This document shows positions 22,061 through 33,794 of a stretch of 64,000 nt of DNA, in pieces. The stretch comes from Brachypterus glaber (Eukaryota; Arthropoda; Insecta; Coleoptera; Kateretidae). The notes under the pieces were generated by a model. It did not search any database. It was given only the letters and a program-made list of their open reading frames with translations, and was not told the DNA's origin. How positions within the stretch are numbered: position 1 is the stretch's first letter; each line of letters opens with the position of its first letter. The stretch spans positions 33,259,026 to 33,323,025 of the forward strand of contig OY294048.1 in the NCBI GenBank assembly GCA_958510825.1. Reading direction: 5' to 3'. A program made the position numbers and the translations under genes.

Positions 22061-23143
22061 CACTAGGCAACAAATCTCAAATTTTTTTTTGCCCCGATCG
22101 GAAAGTAAATTTTTCTTACTAATTCGAATCTGACCTTAGAAAAATTTCAGCACCTAAAATTTTTGAGATATAAGTCCATGAAACAATGACGTTTTTTTTT
22201 CAAAATCTTAAAAAAATATGAACATTTTAGGGTATATTAAAAAAAAATACGAGGATCTCAAAAATATATATACCAAGGACCTATTGTCAAAGTAAGACCG
22301 CGAAAAAAATAAAAAGCTTAAAATGAAAGTGCAGAGTTTACTTAACTGCTCTTTTGTGGCAAAAAAATCAAATCCGTATAAAATTTTTATAGGACTCAAT
22401 TTGTAGATTATAAAATTCTCTACAAAAATATTTATACAAATATTTTCATTTTGCTTAGTTTGTTCGTAAAAAGTAAATAAATAAAAAAGAAATAAAATTA
22501 AAGTACTCAGTGTAAACTTTTTTCCCGAGCCCAAAAATATATTTTTCTTATCAATTTAAAGGCGCAGAATCCAAATTTGACATTAAAAAAAATCCAGCAC
22601 GTCTTATTTCTTAAATGTTAGTGCAGGCAATTATGCCAATTTAAAAATAATTTATAAAACAAAATAAAAAAGTCCAAACGAAATGTTACTTTATTACATA
22701 AGAACCATATTACGTAACATTTTTTTAGTTCATCTTTGACCCCCTAGTAATGATTTTTGTCAATTTTTAGTACGTGGCGATAAGTTTGTCCCCTTATGCA
22801 ACCTAGTCAGTTTTGTCACATTATCCATTTTTTTATTTTAAATATTTTTTTCATAATATCCCTATTTATTCTACCTATGAATTTAAAGTTTCCATGTTTT
22901 AAGTTGCGTATTTTTTAACTAATATTGAGTCGCCGAATCTAAATCTGTCCTGGGAATATTTTTATCTCCCATGATTTTAGAACAAAAGAGCGATAAAATA
23001 ATGATTTTTTAACATTTTTACCTCATTTTTCTCAGAAAACTTAGGTAATAGAAATATTCTGAGGCCAGATTCGGTTTCAGCGACCCAAAATTAGTTAAAA
23101 AATATATAACTCCAATCAGGGCAAGAAACCGTGTTGCCTAGTG
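22061..23143. mobile_element. Harbinger-type MITE (family E), copy 1
   Basis: Ends CACTAGGCAAC (22061) and GTTGCCTAGTG (ending 23143) are exact inverted repeats, flanked by TAA on both sides. The 1083-base interior matches copy 2 at 28009 along its length. It contains a TTGAGTCGCCGAATCTAAAT block also found in the tandem array at 33.8 kb. The 108-codon minus-strand frame inside is not conserved as protein in copy 2. Confidence 0.85.
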
Positions 23144-23612
23144 TAACTTTTGCAAAAAATAATAATAATAATAACCAAAACGTGGGAAAATATTTTTGAA
23201 TATAAGAGATTTTTAAAAGTTTAATTTTACAAAAAAAAACGACATTCGATTTTTGCGGCCCTAAATGCGCACCAAGTTTCTTTCCTTATTTGATATTTTT
23301 TCTAAAAAAACTTTTTTACTTGCCAATTTTAATTTTGTTTTTTCCTAAGAGATTTTAATTGGGTGAGTAAAAATTCGCAAGAAAATCTTAAAAAGAACTG
23401 GAGCAAAATATTATTGTAAACTAGTGTTATTAATAAAATGGTTTTTAACTTTAAAAACTTGTTTTTGTTTAATTTTATTGGTCACAATAAATCCTGGCAG
23501 AATTCCAAGTCACAAATTTAATGCTATCTATTAATCCAAATCGTAATGTAAAATTACCTATCATGCCGCAATTTACGGTTTGCATTTAAGTGCACTATAT
23601 TTCATGACCAAC
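23144..23612. other. No gene recognised
   Basis: AT-rich, T- and A-runs. Nothing supported. Confidence 0.3.
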
Positions 23613-25251
23613 TTTGCTGTGAGTATCTATAACTTTGAAAATAATGTTCAGTTCATTTCTTCATAATTGGAATAGCAATTTTATGAATGTGCCAGATACG
23701 GTTCACCAGGGCGATTTTAAATAAAAATTTCGTGGACCCCTACATTTTTTGGACTAAAATATAACTGATCACATCAGAAATCAATTCCCATTTAAAAGAA
23801 AATCGTAAAAGATACACTTTTTTAGACAGATAAAAAAACGTTTTTTTGAGTAATAAGGTGTCAAAAAAATCTCGATTTTCAAAATCAAAAACGCTCCCTG
23901 GCTTAAAAGTTGGTCCTTAGTAAAAAACAGTGGCCACTCAAAAATGAGTCAAATCGATAAATGTTTAGAGGTAGCTCAAAGCACACAAACTTAAAAAAAA
24001 AATCGGTACCTGTTTTTCGGATAAAAACTGATACCGATAAAAATTGAGGAAATTTTGGAGGGTTTCTTTGGTAATATTTAGAAACAATGCTAAATGTAAG
24101 AACTAAAACAATTATATACCCTCCTCCCCTTAAGTTAGAACATGAAAAAATCGCCAATTATTTGAAGATTTCGCGAAAATTTAATTTTTGCAAGTTTTTA
24201 AAAGTGCATAAAAAATAGTTTTAAATAAAATATCTGCAAAATTATATATTAGTATATAAGCATATATACATGTTAACCTACATGACTATACAGAAAACAT
24301 AATTTTTTTCCTCAAGTTGAGTAAAAAAAATTAATTTCGATTAGAAACCGGGTGGATTTTCTGTTTTTTGCCTAAAACTTATTTCGGTGTACTTTTTTTT
24401 TTGATTTTTTGGTTGGAATACTTTTTTATGTAAAAATACACAAAAAAGTTTCTGTAGTTTAACATCGCAGGTTTAACCGTTTTAAAGACAAATGCATTCA
24501 AAAGTAAATTTTTACGCATGAAGAACCAAAAATAAAAAAATTAAAAAATATAAAGCAAAAAACAAATATTTTAGTAATGAGTGGTTATTTAACATTAAAA
24601 ACAGAAAAAGTTTATATGCACCTTGGTCAAAAAATAATTCCTAAGGAAGTTATGTCCTTTTAAATATGCCCATTTTCAATAAATTTTCGCAAAATCTTCA
24701 AATAATTGGCAGTTTTTTTATGTTCTAACTTAAGGGAAGGGGAAATATAATTTTTTTAGTTTTCTCACAATTAGTATTGTTTCTAAATATTACCAAAGAA
24801 ACTCTCCAAAATTTCCTTAATTTTATATACAATCACTTTTTATCCGAAAAACAGGTACCCATATTTTTCAAAGTTTGAGTGCTTTGAGCTACCTCTAAAC
24901 ATTAATCGATTTGGCTCATTTTTGAGTGGCCACTGTTTTTACTAAGGAGCAACTTTTGAGCCAGAGAGCGTTTTTGATTTCGCAAATCGGAATTTTTTGA
25001 CACACCCTATTACTCAAAAAAACGTTTTTTTATCTTTCTAAAAAGTGTATCTTTTACGATTTTCTTTCAAATGGAAATTGATTTCTTATGTCATCAGGTA
25101 TGTTTTAGTCCAAAAAATGTAGGGGTCCACGAAATTTTTATTTAAAATCTCCCAGGTGAACCGTGTTTGCTGTGAGTATCTATAACTTTGAAAATAATGT
25201 TCAGTTCATTTCTTCATAATTGGAACAGCAGTTTTTTGAATGTGCCAGATA
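23613..25251 (+). repeat. 86-base direct repeats flanking foldback F
   Basis: TTTGCTGTGAGTATCTATAA through TGAATGTGCCAGATA is present at 23613-23698 and again at 25166-25251 with about three differences, one on each side of the foldback. Far longer than a normal target duplication. Confidence 0.85.
23699..25163. mobile_element. 1.47-kb foldback element F
   Basis: CGGTTCACCAGGGCGATTTT at 23699 is mirrored by the end GGTGAACCG at 25163. The arms of about 490 bases (to 24190, from 24665) stay paired through GGTACCTGTTTTTCGGATAA and TGGCCACT...AAAATGAG blocks. A 475-base A/T-rich loop separates them. No transposase. The transcript of either strand would form a long double-stranded RNA. Confidence 0.85.
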
Positions 25252-25525
25252 TCAATTTGATTAATCAAAATTTTTTAATAAAACAAAATGGTTACATACG
25301 AATGATCGAGATATGCGTAGTGATCCACTGGGTGGGTTTTGTCAAGAGGAAGAAACTTTGGCAATAAAAAATACACTGCACAGTAAAATCGCTTTCCCAT
25401 TTTTCATCTCCGTTCGTTAAATGGATTTTTTATCATCAGATTCACTTTCAGCAACCTCAAAAACCCAAATATACAAATATTCACTAAAACTACCCCCCAC
25501 CCTCCAAGGGGTTGAGTTTGAATTC
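25252..25525. other. Spacer
   Basis: No gene or repeat recognised. Confidence 0.3.
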
Positions 25526-25626
25526 TTAGCATACTTAAAACACTACATTTAACATTTAACAATATTTCAAATTAATTGTTTATTTAAATAATATTTATGT
25601 TAAATGTAGTGTTTTAAGTATGCTAA
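25526..25626. repeat. Hairpin with perfect 30-base arms
   Basis: TTAGCATACTTAAAACACTA at 25526 pairs perfectly over 30 bases with the stretch ending TGTTTTAAGTATGCTAA at 25626, with a loop of about 41 bases. It is followed directly by a short stem motif ending GACGAAACGTCG (25649-25660). Confidence 0.85.
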
Positions 25627-25720
25627 GCTTGATAAAGTCTTGATTAAAGACGAAACGTCGCTAGTGCATAAAACTTATTTTTATTTAAAGTCCTAGTCCC
25701 GATATTTGTTTATTAATTGA

Positions 25721-26458
25721 AAAATCATATTTTTGAAACGGGACTTTTTTGAATAAAATCCCTTAGACATCGGTGGACTACACATATAAAAATAATCAGA
25801 CAAATCCGTGACCAATGCCGTCAGCACTACTGGGATCGGCGCGGATATCATCACAATATAATATATTGTTATACAATTATATTGTATATCTTACAAATCT
25901 ATTATCATGAATGGGGCATAAAATATGACATGCAGACAGTAGTGTTAACCGGTAAACGAGAATTTTTCCACGCCTATTGCGAATAAAGTTCGAAAAAGTT
26001 GATAAATTCCGTTTTTTGGCCATATTATTGGTTCTAGCAAAAATATAACAAAAAGTGCAATCTTTTGATTTTTTTTAAAAAAGTACACATAATTAGTAGT
26101 TGACCCTGAAAACTTCAAAAAAATAAAAAATGGAGTTTTTGAGAAAAATGGCCTCAAAATTTTTCCGCCATCTTGAAAAAACAAAAAACTGTCAAAACTA
26201 TTTGATAAAATTCAATAAAAAAAATAAGATTTTTTTAATAGCGAAAACCGCAGTTCTCTAGGTTAAATAGTTTTTGAGTAATTGCACGTCAATGTCACCT
26301 TTTCAAGAAATTCAAAAATTGTGAAAAACATTAAAAAAATCATATTTTCAAAACGGGGCTTTTTTGAAAAAAAAAAAAACCCGTGGAGGTTTTTACTTTA
26401 ACATCGATGGCTACACATAAAAAAATAATCAGCCAAATCCGTGACCCAAGCCCTCAGC
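25721..26458 (+). repeat. Direct repeat of ~110-125 bases
   Basis: AAAATCATATTTTTGAAACG to AATCCGTGACCAATGCC at 25721-25830 recurs, diverged, at 26334-26458. The material between is AT-rich with an ATATATTGTTATACAATTAT palindrome at about 25859. Confidence 0.65.
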
Positions 26459-27061
26459 CCTGAATCGGTAAGATTGTCTTACTTTCCGAACAAAAATGGA
26501 TTATGTGCATTATAAGTTATTATTTATAATGCACCTTCTAAAAAAAGCTAAACTATGCCGACAAATATCTATCTACGTAGTAACGAGATCGTTCCAAACA
26601 CGTAGCATTTTCCCCTATTTTGGCAGTATCTACGTAAGAACTACGTAATTAAAGCGTTTCAGTAACTAGTCGCCGCTACTTAACTTGTTTCAATTGAGGT
26701 AATGATCACGTAGCGGCCACCAAAAATGCTAGTTGGGTTTATTTTATCTCCATTAAATTTAAAACACAAATTTTAAAAGCACTTTATAAAAAGTTAAATT
26801 AAGAGGTACTTCAAAAAACTTATAATAAATGATCAAATACGATGAGCTCTGATTTTATAGTTAACAGATACTCAAACTCGGAGCTGGAAAATATTAATAA
26901 TACTGAAATTATAGTAGAGATCCATCTAGCTTATTGTATGGATTACTTAAGCATAGGCGTGCAAATTTCTCTCAATAGATAGATAATCCTAAACACATAG
27001 GGCAGTAGATGGATCCGGGGAAAAATTTATATTTGTTGTTTTGAAGATGGTATACATGCGT
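26459..27061. other. No gene recognised
   Basis: CTACGTA-containing words repeat near 26570-26720 (TACGTAGTAACGAG, TATCTACGTAAGAACTACGT), perhaps a degenerate element. No ends defined. Confidence 0.3.
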
Positions 27062-27907
27062 ACACGGTAAAAATAAATTACATTAAATTACATAGTCCGT
27101 AAATGGTAATATGTTGCCATAGACCGGAATGGTAAAAATTGCATAGTCCATAATGGTAATATTTTGCATAGATCGGAACGCTAAAAATTACATAGTCCAG
27201 AATGGTAATATTTTGCATAGACCGGAACGCTAAAAATTACATAGTCCAGAATGGTTTGGGCTTGAAATTTGAAAAAAAATATTTACTACTTAGAAAATGT
27301 TTGTTCCAAATTACAAGTCTCTGTGTCAAAGCTTTTTTGAAATATCGTAGCGTAAAGTTTATTTGGTTTAAGAAACCAAACGATTTGCACCCTTAATACG
27401 AGTATAAACTGCTTACATCTTTCTTTAAAGATCTATTGGTTATAAAGATCGTAATTTATAATGAACGTAAATTTTAGGCCACAAATAAAGCATTTAAATA
27501 TCGTACATAAATAATATTTACCTTTTTTTACACTTTTAACACTTTAACCTATCAGCATGCGTCGCTAATTCTCTAACAATAACAATATTAAACGGTCCGT
27601 CTCAGGATGCGACGCCTTCTTGGTTATTGTGCAAAGCGCACGCGCGTCTCAAAATAACATAGCCCGACATTGTAAAATCATGTAAAAATATGTAAATCAA
27701 TGTAAATATATTTTTTTTACATTCTTTTACATTCGTTTACATTCTTTTACATTCTTTTAAATTCTTTTACATTATTTTAAATTCTTTTACATTATTTTAC
27801 ATTATTTTACATTCTTTTACATACTCATGAATTATGCATAGTCCAGAATAGTAAATTTACTATTCCGTACTATGTAAATTCATGTATTTTTACATTATTT
27901 TACATGT
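27062..27907. mobile_element. MITE with internal arrays (family G), copy 1
   Basis: The start ACACGGTAAAAATAAATTAC resembles the inverted end (AAATACATGAATTTACATAG read backwards). Near the left end a ~49-base unit with CATAGTCC and CATAGACCGGAACG repeats four times (27091-27255). Near the right end a 10-base TTTTACATTC unit repeats about ten times (27710-27825). A GC-rich hairpin zone (GCATGCGTCGC, GATGCGACGCC) lies between. Copy 2 at 34803 is closely similar. Confidence 0.8.
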
Positions 27908-28008
27908 AGTTTTAGTTTAAGTGGGTGAAGAATTGTGACTCTTAATTTTAATTTTGAGGTTGAAATTATTACTGTCAACAGATATAACCTTAAAATTCAA
28001 GTCAATTA

Positions 28009-29025
28009 CACTAGGCAACAAATCGCAACTTTTTTTTTGCTCCGATCGGAAAGTAAATTTTTATTACTCATTCGAGTATGAGAATGACCAAACCAAACCA
28101 AAATCTTGAAAAAAAGTAGGATTTTGAAAATTTTAGGGTATATTAAGAAAAACGAGGAATTCAAAAATCTATATGCCAATGACCTACTGTCAGAGTCAGT
28201 ACGCGAAAAAAAAATAAAAAGCTTAAAATGAAAGTGCAAAGTTTACTTAATTGCTCATTTGTGGCAAAACTATCAAATTTGTATAAAAATTTTATAGGAC
28301 TTAATTTGTAGATTATAAAATTCTCTACAAAAATATTCATACAAATATTTTTTTATTTTGCTTAGTTTATTCGTAAAAAGTAAATAAATGAAGAAGAAAT
28401 AAAATTAAAGTACACAGTGTATAGTTTTTTCTTGAGCCCAAAAAATATACTTTTCTTATCAATTTACAGGCGCAGAATCCTAATTTGACCTTCCAGCACG
28501 ACTTATCTTTTAAATTTTAGTACAGGCAATTATGCCAATTTAAAAATAATTTATAAAACAAAATATTGTGTATTTTTTGTCGTTTTTTTTTAAGGTTCTA
28601 CTTTATGTTATGTTACTTTATTACAAAAGAACCATAATACGTAACGTTTTTTTAGTTCATTTTTGTACCCCTGGTGATGATTTTTGACGATTTTTAGAGT
28701 GAGACGTGGCGATAAGCTTGTCCCCTTATGCACCCTTCTCCTTACCCTCCACCCCTACTTAGTTTTGTCACAGGATCCCTTATTTTTTAACTTTTTCCAT
28801 AATATCCCTATTTATTCTACCTATGAATTTAAAGTTTCCATATTGGGTATTTTTTAACTAATATTGAGTCGCCGAATCTAAATTTGTCCTCAGAATATTT
28901 TTATCTCCCATAATTTTAGAACACAAGAGGGTTAAACTAATGATTTTTACCACTTTTATTTAATTTTTCTCAGAAACAGGTAACAGAAATATTCTGAAGC
29001 CAGATTCGGTTGCGGTTGCCTAGTG
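28009..29025. mobile_element. Harbinger-type MITE (family E), copy 2
   Basis: CACTAGGCAAC at 28009 and GTTGCCTAGTG ending at 29025, flanked by TTA on both sides (28006-28008, 29026-29028). Same interior as copy 1 with many substitutions and small deletions. The different target triplet (TAA there, TTA here) shows two separate insertions. Confidence 0.87.
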
Positions 29026-29310
29026 TTATTAAACATCAAACTTTATTTTATACACAGTTAAAATTAGCAACACATTTATACCACTTAAATCTGGTCTTCG
29101 AATGATCTTAAAGAAAAAAAGTAAGTGACCTCAGAAGTGGGATAACAGTCCACTACCATATTACACTGGCTCGCAATAAAAACGAATTTTTTTGGGCGCT
29201 AAAAACAAATTTGACAATGAAAAAGCTCGATGTTCTTTTGCATTTCTACAATAAATAATTTTAATTAACATAAAACAGATTTGATTTATTTTATGTTAAT
29301 TTTGACTATA
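29026..29310. other. Spacer
   Basis: No gene recognised. Confidence 0.3.
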
Positions 29311-29824
29311 CAGACAGGTCCAGGCAACGGTGTATAAGAAATTCGCGGATGAAATTGCGTTACGTGAAATTCATTGCGCAAGGCACACACACACTGATAA
29401 CATTGATAATTTATCAGGTTAATAAAAAAATGTAAATATATGTGGTTCTACCACTTTAATTGAAAAAATATAAGTATACTTAACTATAGGTAAGTAGGGG
29501 TTGTTCTAAGGGGGGAGACAGATTTTTTTAAATATTAAATTCGTTTTCAGCGAGACGAAAAATCCCAGGTACCAATTTTTTTCAGGTTACATAAAAAATA
29601 TATAAAAAAGAGGTGGTTCTATTCAATTAAGGGGTACGGATAGAATTTTTTTAATATTATATTCATTTTTAGCGAGTCTCAAAACCCCCAAATACCATTT
29701 TTTGTAAATATTAAACAAACTGTACTAATTTTAACACCTTATCCTTATCCATTTTTTGTAAATATTAAACAAAACAAATTTTAACACCTTATCCTTCTTG
29801 TACACCATTGCCTGGTCCTGTCTG
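29311..29824. mobile_element. MITE X
   Basis: CAGACAGGTCCAGGCAACGG at 29311 pairs with the stretch ending CCTGGTCCTGTCTG at 29824, with TATA on both sides. Inside, a block with TTCAGCGAGACGAAAAATCC is repeated once, diverged, about 100 bases on. Non-coding. Confidence 0.75.
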
Positions 29825-29860
29825 TATAATATAAAAATTATGGTTTGATTTATCTATATA

Positions 29861-30922
29861 CAGGGTGTCCCAGCTAAATCAGATCAATCGTTTTTTGCCG
29901 TTATAATTAGAGCTATCGGAATAAGTTCAAATAATAAAATAAAAAAGTCAATATACACGCAACAAGCTATAACTGTGCATAAAGAAAAGTTTTCTACTAT
30001 AGTCTTTGTTTTTTTTAGAAATAGCTTATTTAACAATATTTGTATATACAATTTTAATTTAAATACTAAAATTGAAAAAAATATTTTTATTCTTTTTACA
30101 TAGATCAAATAATGTTTTATAATTTAGATTTAAATTATAAATAATAATGGTACTTTTACGTTAGCCGTAAGTTATATTTAATGTTCCTAAACGCGTTTTA
30201 CACAAGTTAAAGTTTATTCAATTTTTACAATTTATATGACATTTATCCAGACATTTATAAATTTGATATTCAATCCGCGACACCCTTAACTGCAATCAAA
30301 ATAAGTGACATTCTTAGAGTTCTTGATAAAATAATTTTAAAACAAATCATATTTTTTTAACGAAAATAATTAATAGTTATTTATGGTACTAGTGGGTAAA
30401 GTAAGATATTGCCCATGAGAAAATTAACCTGCGAGGCGTCAGCCAAGCAGGTTAATTTTGGAGAGGGCAATATCGGTTTACCCATGAGTGCCATACAAGG
30501 TTTTATCCAATAAATTAGGAATTCATATTTTTATTAAAAATTTTAATGACATTTACAAGAAAATAATTTGACAAGTGACAGTTGAGTGAGTAAAATAAAT
30601 AATTATCCACCCAATAAAGTAAAATCCACGCGGGGGTTATTATTGAGTTTATCTATTTAAAATAAAGCTGGTAATTGTCTTATTATCTGTATGTATTGGA
30701 TAAAAATAATTTACGAGTAATTTAATATTAATATGATGTTTAGAATTTTTTAAAAATATTATTTAAAGCGACAGTTAAATAAAATGTATATCAGAAATAA
30801 AAGCCAGTAGAAAACTTTTGTTTAGGCACAAATATCGATTTTTAACTGACACAAATTTTATTCCGATAGCTTTAATAATAACGAAAAAAAAACGATTGAT
30901 CTGTCTTAGCTGGGACACCCTG
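29861..30922. mobile_element. TA-type MITE Y with family A insert
   Basis: CAGGGTGTCCCAGCTAAATC at 29861 and its complement ending GGGACACCCTG at 30922, each next to TA. Arms of at least 70 bases stay paired (GATCAATCGTTTTTT, AGCTATCGGAATAA). Family A copy 2 sits in the middle, so A inserted after Y. The ORFs at 29884-30108 and 30775-30957 are unrelated by-products. Confidence 0.8.
30372..30702 (+). mobile_element. Repeat family A, copy 2
   Basis: Runs from AATAGTTATTTATGGTACTA to TGTATGTATTGGATA. It is flanked by the same nine bases, AAAATAATT, at 30363-30371 and 30703-30711, a candidate target duplication. No clear terminal inverted repeat. Non-coding. Confidence 0.8.
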
Positions 30923-31433
30923 TATGTGAACCTAAGTGTGCGATATTTTTTTGCCAAGTAAAATTCTTGTGAATTGGATTTCCATTTAATATATGTGAAA
31001 AGTAATTAGTTTTCGAATGTCAACTTTGCGAATTAATTCGCTTGCGAAAGCTTTTTGTGAAGTCTTTTTCTGCGCAGTTATTTGCTGAGAAGTTTTTTTT
31101 TGTGAAGTTGGGTACGTGAATTGGGTCAAAGGTAGTAAATCTATCAAATTTTGAGACAAAAAAATACTGTAAACTCTTAAAATAATTTTTGATTTTTTTT
31201 TAAGCTTTTTTCTAATTTTTATGTTGGTATTTATTTTTTACGTACGCCAATGGCGAAAGATATCCCTCCTCATTATTAATCCATTTCTGTTTTGAAAAAC
31301 ACTGCTTTATAAATAATCATTTCATTTCAATGTTAATTAATTTTGTGTAGACTACAATGAATATCACAAAAAATAGGACGGGATAACCGAGCTTTTAATT
31401 AATGAAATAAAATAAATATTGAAATATATTATA
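30923..31433. other. No gene recognised
   Basis: AT-rich with several GTGAA/GCGAA words near 30970-31100. Nothing further. Confidence 0.3.
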
Positions 31434-31559
31434 CTGCCCTGTTTAGGAAAAAGTCGTATCTAACATTGTCGCATAACAACGTTTCAATGTTAACTCTGAT
31501 GTAAATGAAAACGCTGCTATTGACAAATGTTGGATACAACTTTTTTCCTAAACAGGGCC
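31434..31559. mobile_element. MITE L, copy 2
   Basis: CTGCCCTGTTTAGGAAAAAG pairs with TTTTTTCCTAAACAGGGC. It shares with copy 1 the ends and the AAAACGCTGCTATTGACA block. The last bases of the right end are altered. Confidence 0.65.
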
Positions 31560-31611
31560 CATTTTATTTTTTATTTATATAAATTGTATATATAATGTGG
31601 CAATTAACGGT

Positions 31612-32244
31612 ATAGTATATTCTATAGCTAGTATGAACTAGACAATATTCCGCGCGAGCGGAAAGTTTGTCATACGAGCCGGCAGGCGAGTATGACGGTC
31701 CCGCGAGCTCGCAATGTATTCCATACGTGTTGTAGACTATACTTTTTCTTCGACTTCAAATATGAAACACTCTATGGCTTTAAACTGCGGACAAGGTTAA
31801 AAACTATGTTTTTTGTGACTCGAAATTGTAAATGCAACAAAAGATTTTTATTTAATTTTAGCACATATTTACAAATTATAATGCAAAAATTAAAGGTTAT
31901 GTCAGATTGTTGTGACAGATATCAGGTTTAAATATTCAACAATAGATGGAGCAGTTTTAATTTTTTGAACTAAATTGATAAAAAACTAGTCAAATATTAA
32001 GAAAAAAAAAAAACTTTATGTAGTTTTAGCGCAATACTTTAAATTGCATTAAATTATTCAATATTTCATGGTAATATATTTGCTAATTTTGCTACAGTTT
32101 ACTTTTATAAACAAGAGATGGCACTACATGTGCTCTTCTAACACTTGATACGGAATATTCATACCGTATCTAGAGCTAGAATGGATTCATTCTGTATTGG
32201 AAAAGTGTGTATATTTGCTTATATTCTAAAGCAGTCGTAGAAAA
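31612..32244 (+). mobile_element. Family C element
   Basis: Aligns with the two copies at 11.6-12.8 kb from TATAGTATATTCTATAGCTA to TTCTAAAGCAGTCGTAG, including the GC-rich GTATGACGGTCCCGCGAGCT region. The 79-codon frame at 31692-31931 is not preserved between copies. Confidence 0.7.
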
Positions 32245-32256
32245 AAAATATTTTTA

Positions 32257-32534
32257 TATGCGGCTAACACCGCTCTTGTTCTTATCGGTGATAGTTTGGA
32301 GGAAGTCTTTAGAATGGCTGAAGTTGGAATACATAATGTTAAATTATGGCTTGATTTCAGCCTTTTAAGTCTTAATGTTTCAAAAACAAAATATTTAACT
32401 TTTTCATTAATGTCTGCTGGTCAACCTCAAAACAAAACTTTAAAAATTCATACTTCTAATTGCGCAAATAATAATTGTAATTGTGAAATTATTGAGCAAC
32501 AAAGTAATATAAAATATTTGGAGTTAATATTTGA
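32257..32534 (+). pseudogene. Non-LTR reverse-transcriptase fragment
   Basis: In one frame YAANTALVLIGDSLEEVFRM is followed by WLDFSLLSLNVSKTKYLTF and, after about 40 residues, NIKYLELIFEK. This is the stretch of a non-LTR reverse transcriptase from catalytic motif C to motif E (usually YADDTAL... LNVSKTK... KYLG). The two catalytic aspartates read A and N, so even this piece is dead. No ATG begins it; both ends are cut by repeats (family C on the left, family D on the right). Confidence 0.8.
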
Positions 32535-33600
32535 AAAAAACATTTTTTTAATTTTTTTTGCGAAAAACGAAAAATAAAAAAAATTAAAAAAAAAAACTTA
32601 AAAAAAAAAATTCAAAATTTTTAATTTTAATTTCTTTTTGCGAAAAACGAAAAAATTTTGAAAAAAATTTTTTTGAAAATTATAGTTTCTTTATTTTTTA
32701 ATAAAAAGTTTAACCCCCATAACTTTTTTTGTGTGGAATTACTTTAAAAACTGGTAGAATTGCTCCTTATAATAATAATTATTTATGGTACTAGTGGGTA
32801 AAGTAAGATATTGCCCATGAGAAAATTAACGAGGCGTCAGCCAAGCAGGTTAATTTTCGAGAGGGCAATATCGGTTTACCCATGAGTGCCATACAAGGTT
32901 TTATCCAATAAATAGCTTAGGAATTAATATTTTTATTAAAAATTTTAATGACATTTACAAGAAAATAATTTGACAAGTGACAGTTGAGTGGGTAAAATAA
33001 ATAATTATCCACTCAATAAAGTAAAAGCCACGCGGGGGTTATTATTGAGTTTATCTATTTAAAATAAAGCTGGTAATTGTCTTATTATCTGTATGTATTG
33101 GATACAAGTATTTTTCCTGAAAAAGTTACGTTAATCGGAACTTTTTTTTATCTCTTTTCGATTTTTTTAAAAGTTTAACCCCCCTTTGTTTTGGGGGGAT
33201 TATTTTCAAAATTGGTAGAATTGATCCTTATAATAAAAATAATTTTTCCTAAAAGAGTTACGTTAATCGAAATTTTCTTTCAGATTTTTTTAATTTTTTT
33301 AAAAGGTTTAACCCCCATAACTTTTGTTTTTGGGGGTATTACTTTCAAAAACAATAGGGATATTCCCTTCATAGAACTTTATTCTTCCTGAAAATTTAAA
33401 ATCGATCGGATTATTCGTTCTTGAGTTTGGACTTTTTACAAAAAACGTGACATCAGACAGACGGACAAAAAAATAACGAAAATTTCTTATTTTTTCATGA
33501 AACAAATTTGTATCCAAGAATTTTTTGTCTAGGGCGATTTTTGAAAAGTCCATACTACCGTATAATATTATTCTAGCGCTGATAATATAATAAAGTAAAA
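32535..33600 (+). mobile_element. Family D element, copy 2, with family A insert
   Basis: Same order of blocks as the copy at 8.1 kb (GCGAAAAACGAAAAAAT, AACCCCCATAACTTTT, TCGGATTATTCGTTC, GACAGACGGACAAAAAAAT, then an AGCGCTGATAATATAATA end). Family A copy 3 splits it at about 32780-33113. The 106-codon minus frame at 33308-33628 reflects the repeat sequence only. Confidence 0.65.
32780..33113 (+). mobile_element. Repeat family A, copy 3
   Basis: From ATTATTTATGGTACTAGTGG to GTATGTATTGGATA, inside family D. The family D sequence resumes with AAGTATTTTTCCTGAAAAAG. Confidence 0.8.
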
Positions 33601-33794
33601 TGTTTGTTGTATGTAACAAAAAAAACAAGTAGCCTATGAAATCACCATTTTTGAAAACAATTGATTAATATATAATATAAATTAATTTACTCTTTGTTGA
33701 CAGTACCAGTTGCGTTTTTATATTACTATTACTAATACTAATAACACTGGCCCACAAAAAAAGTGGAATGTACTTTACATTTGACTAAGCTACC
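33601..33794. other. Spacer
   Basis: No gene recognised. Confidence 0.3.

Noticed and set aside
22208..22534. 108-codon minus-strand frame in family E copy 1
   Set aside because: Rich in F, Y, I and L from A/T-rich DNA and broken in copy 2.
33308..33628. 106-codon minus-strand frame in family D
   Set aside because: Similar residues can be read in other family D copies, but with stops and shifts and in either orientation; conservation is of DNA, not protein.
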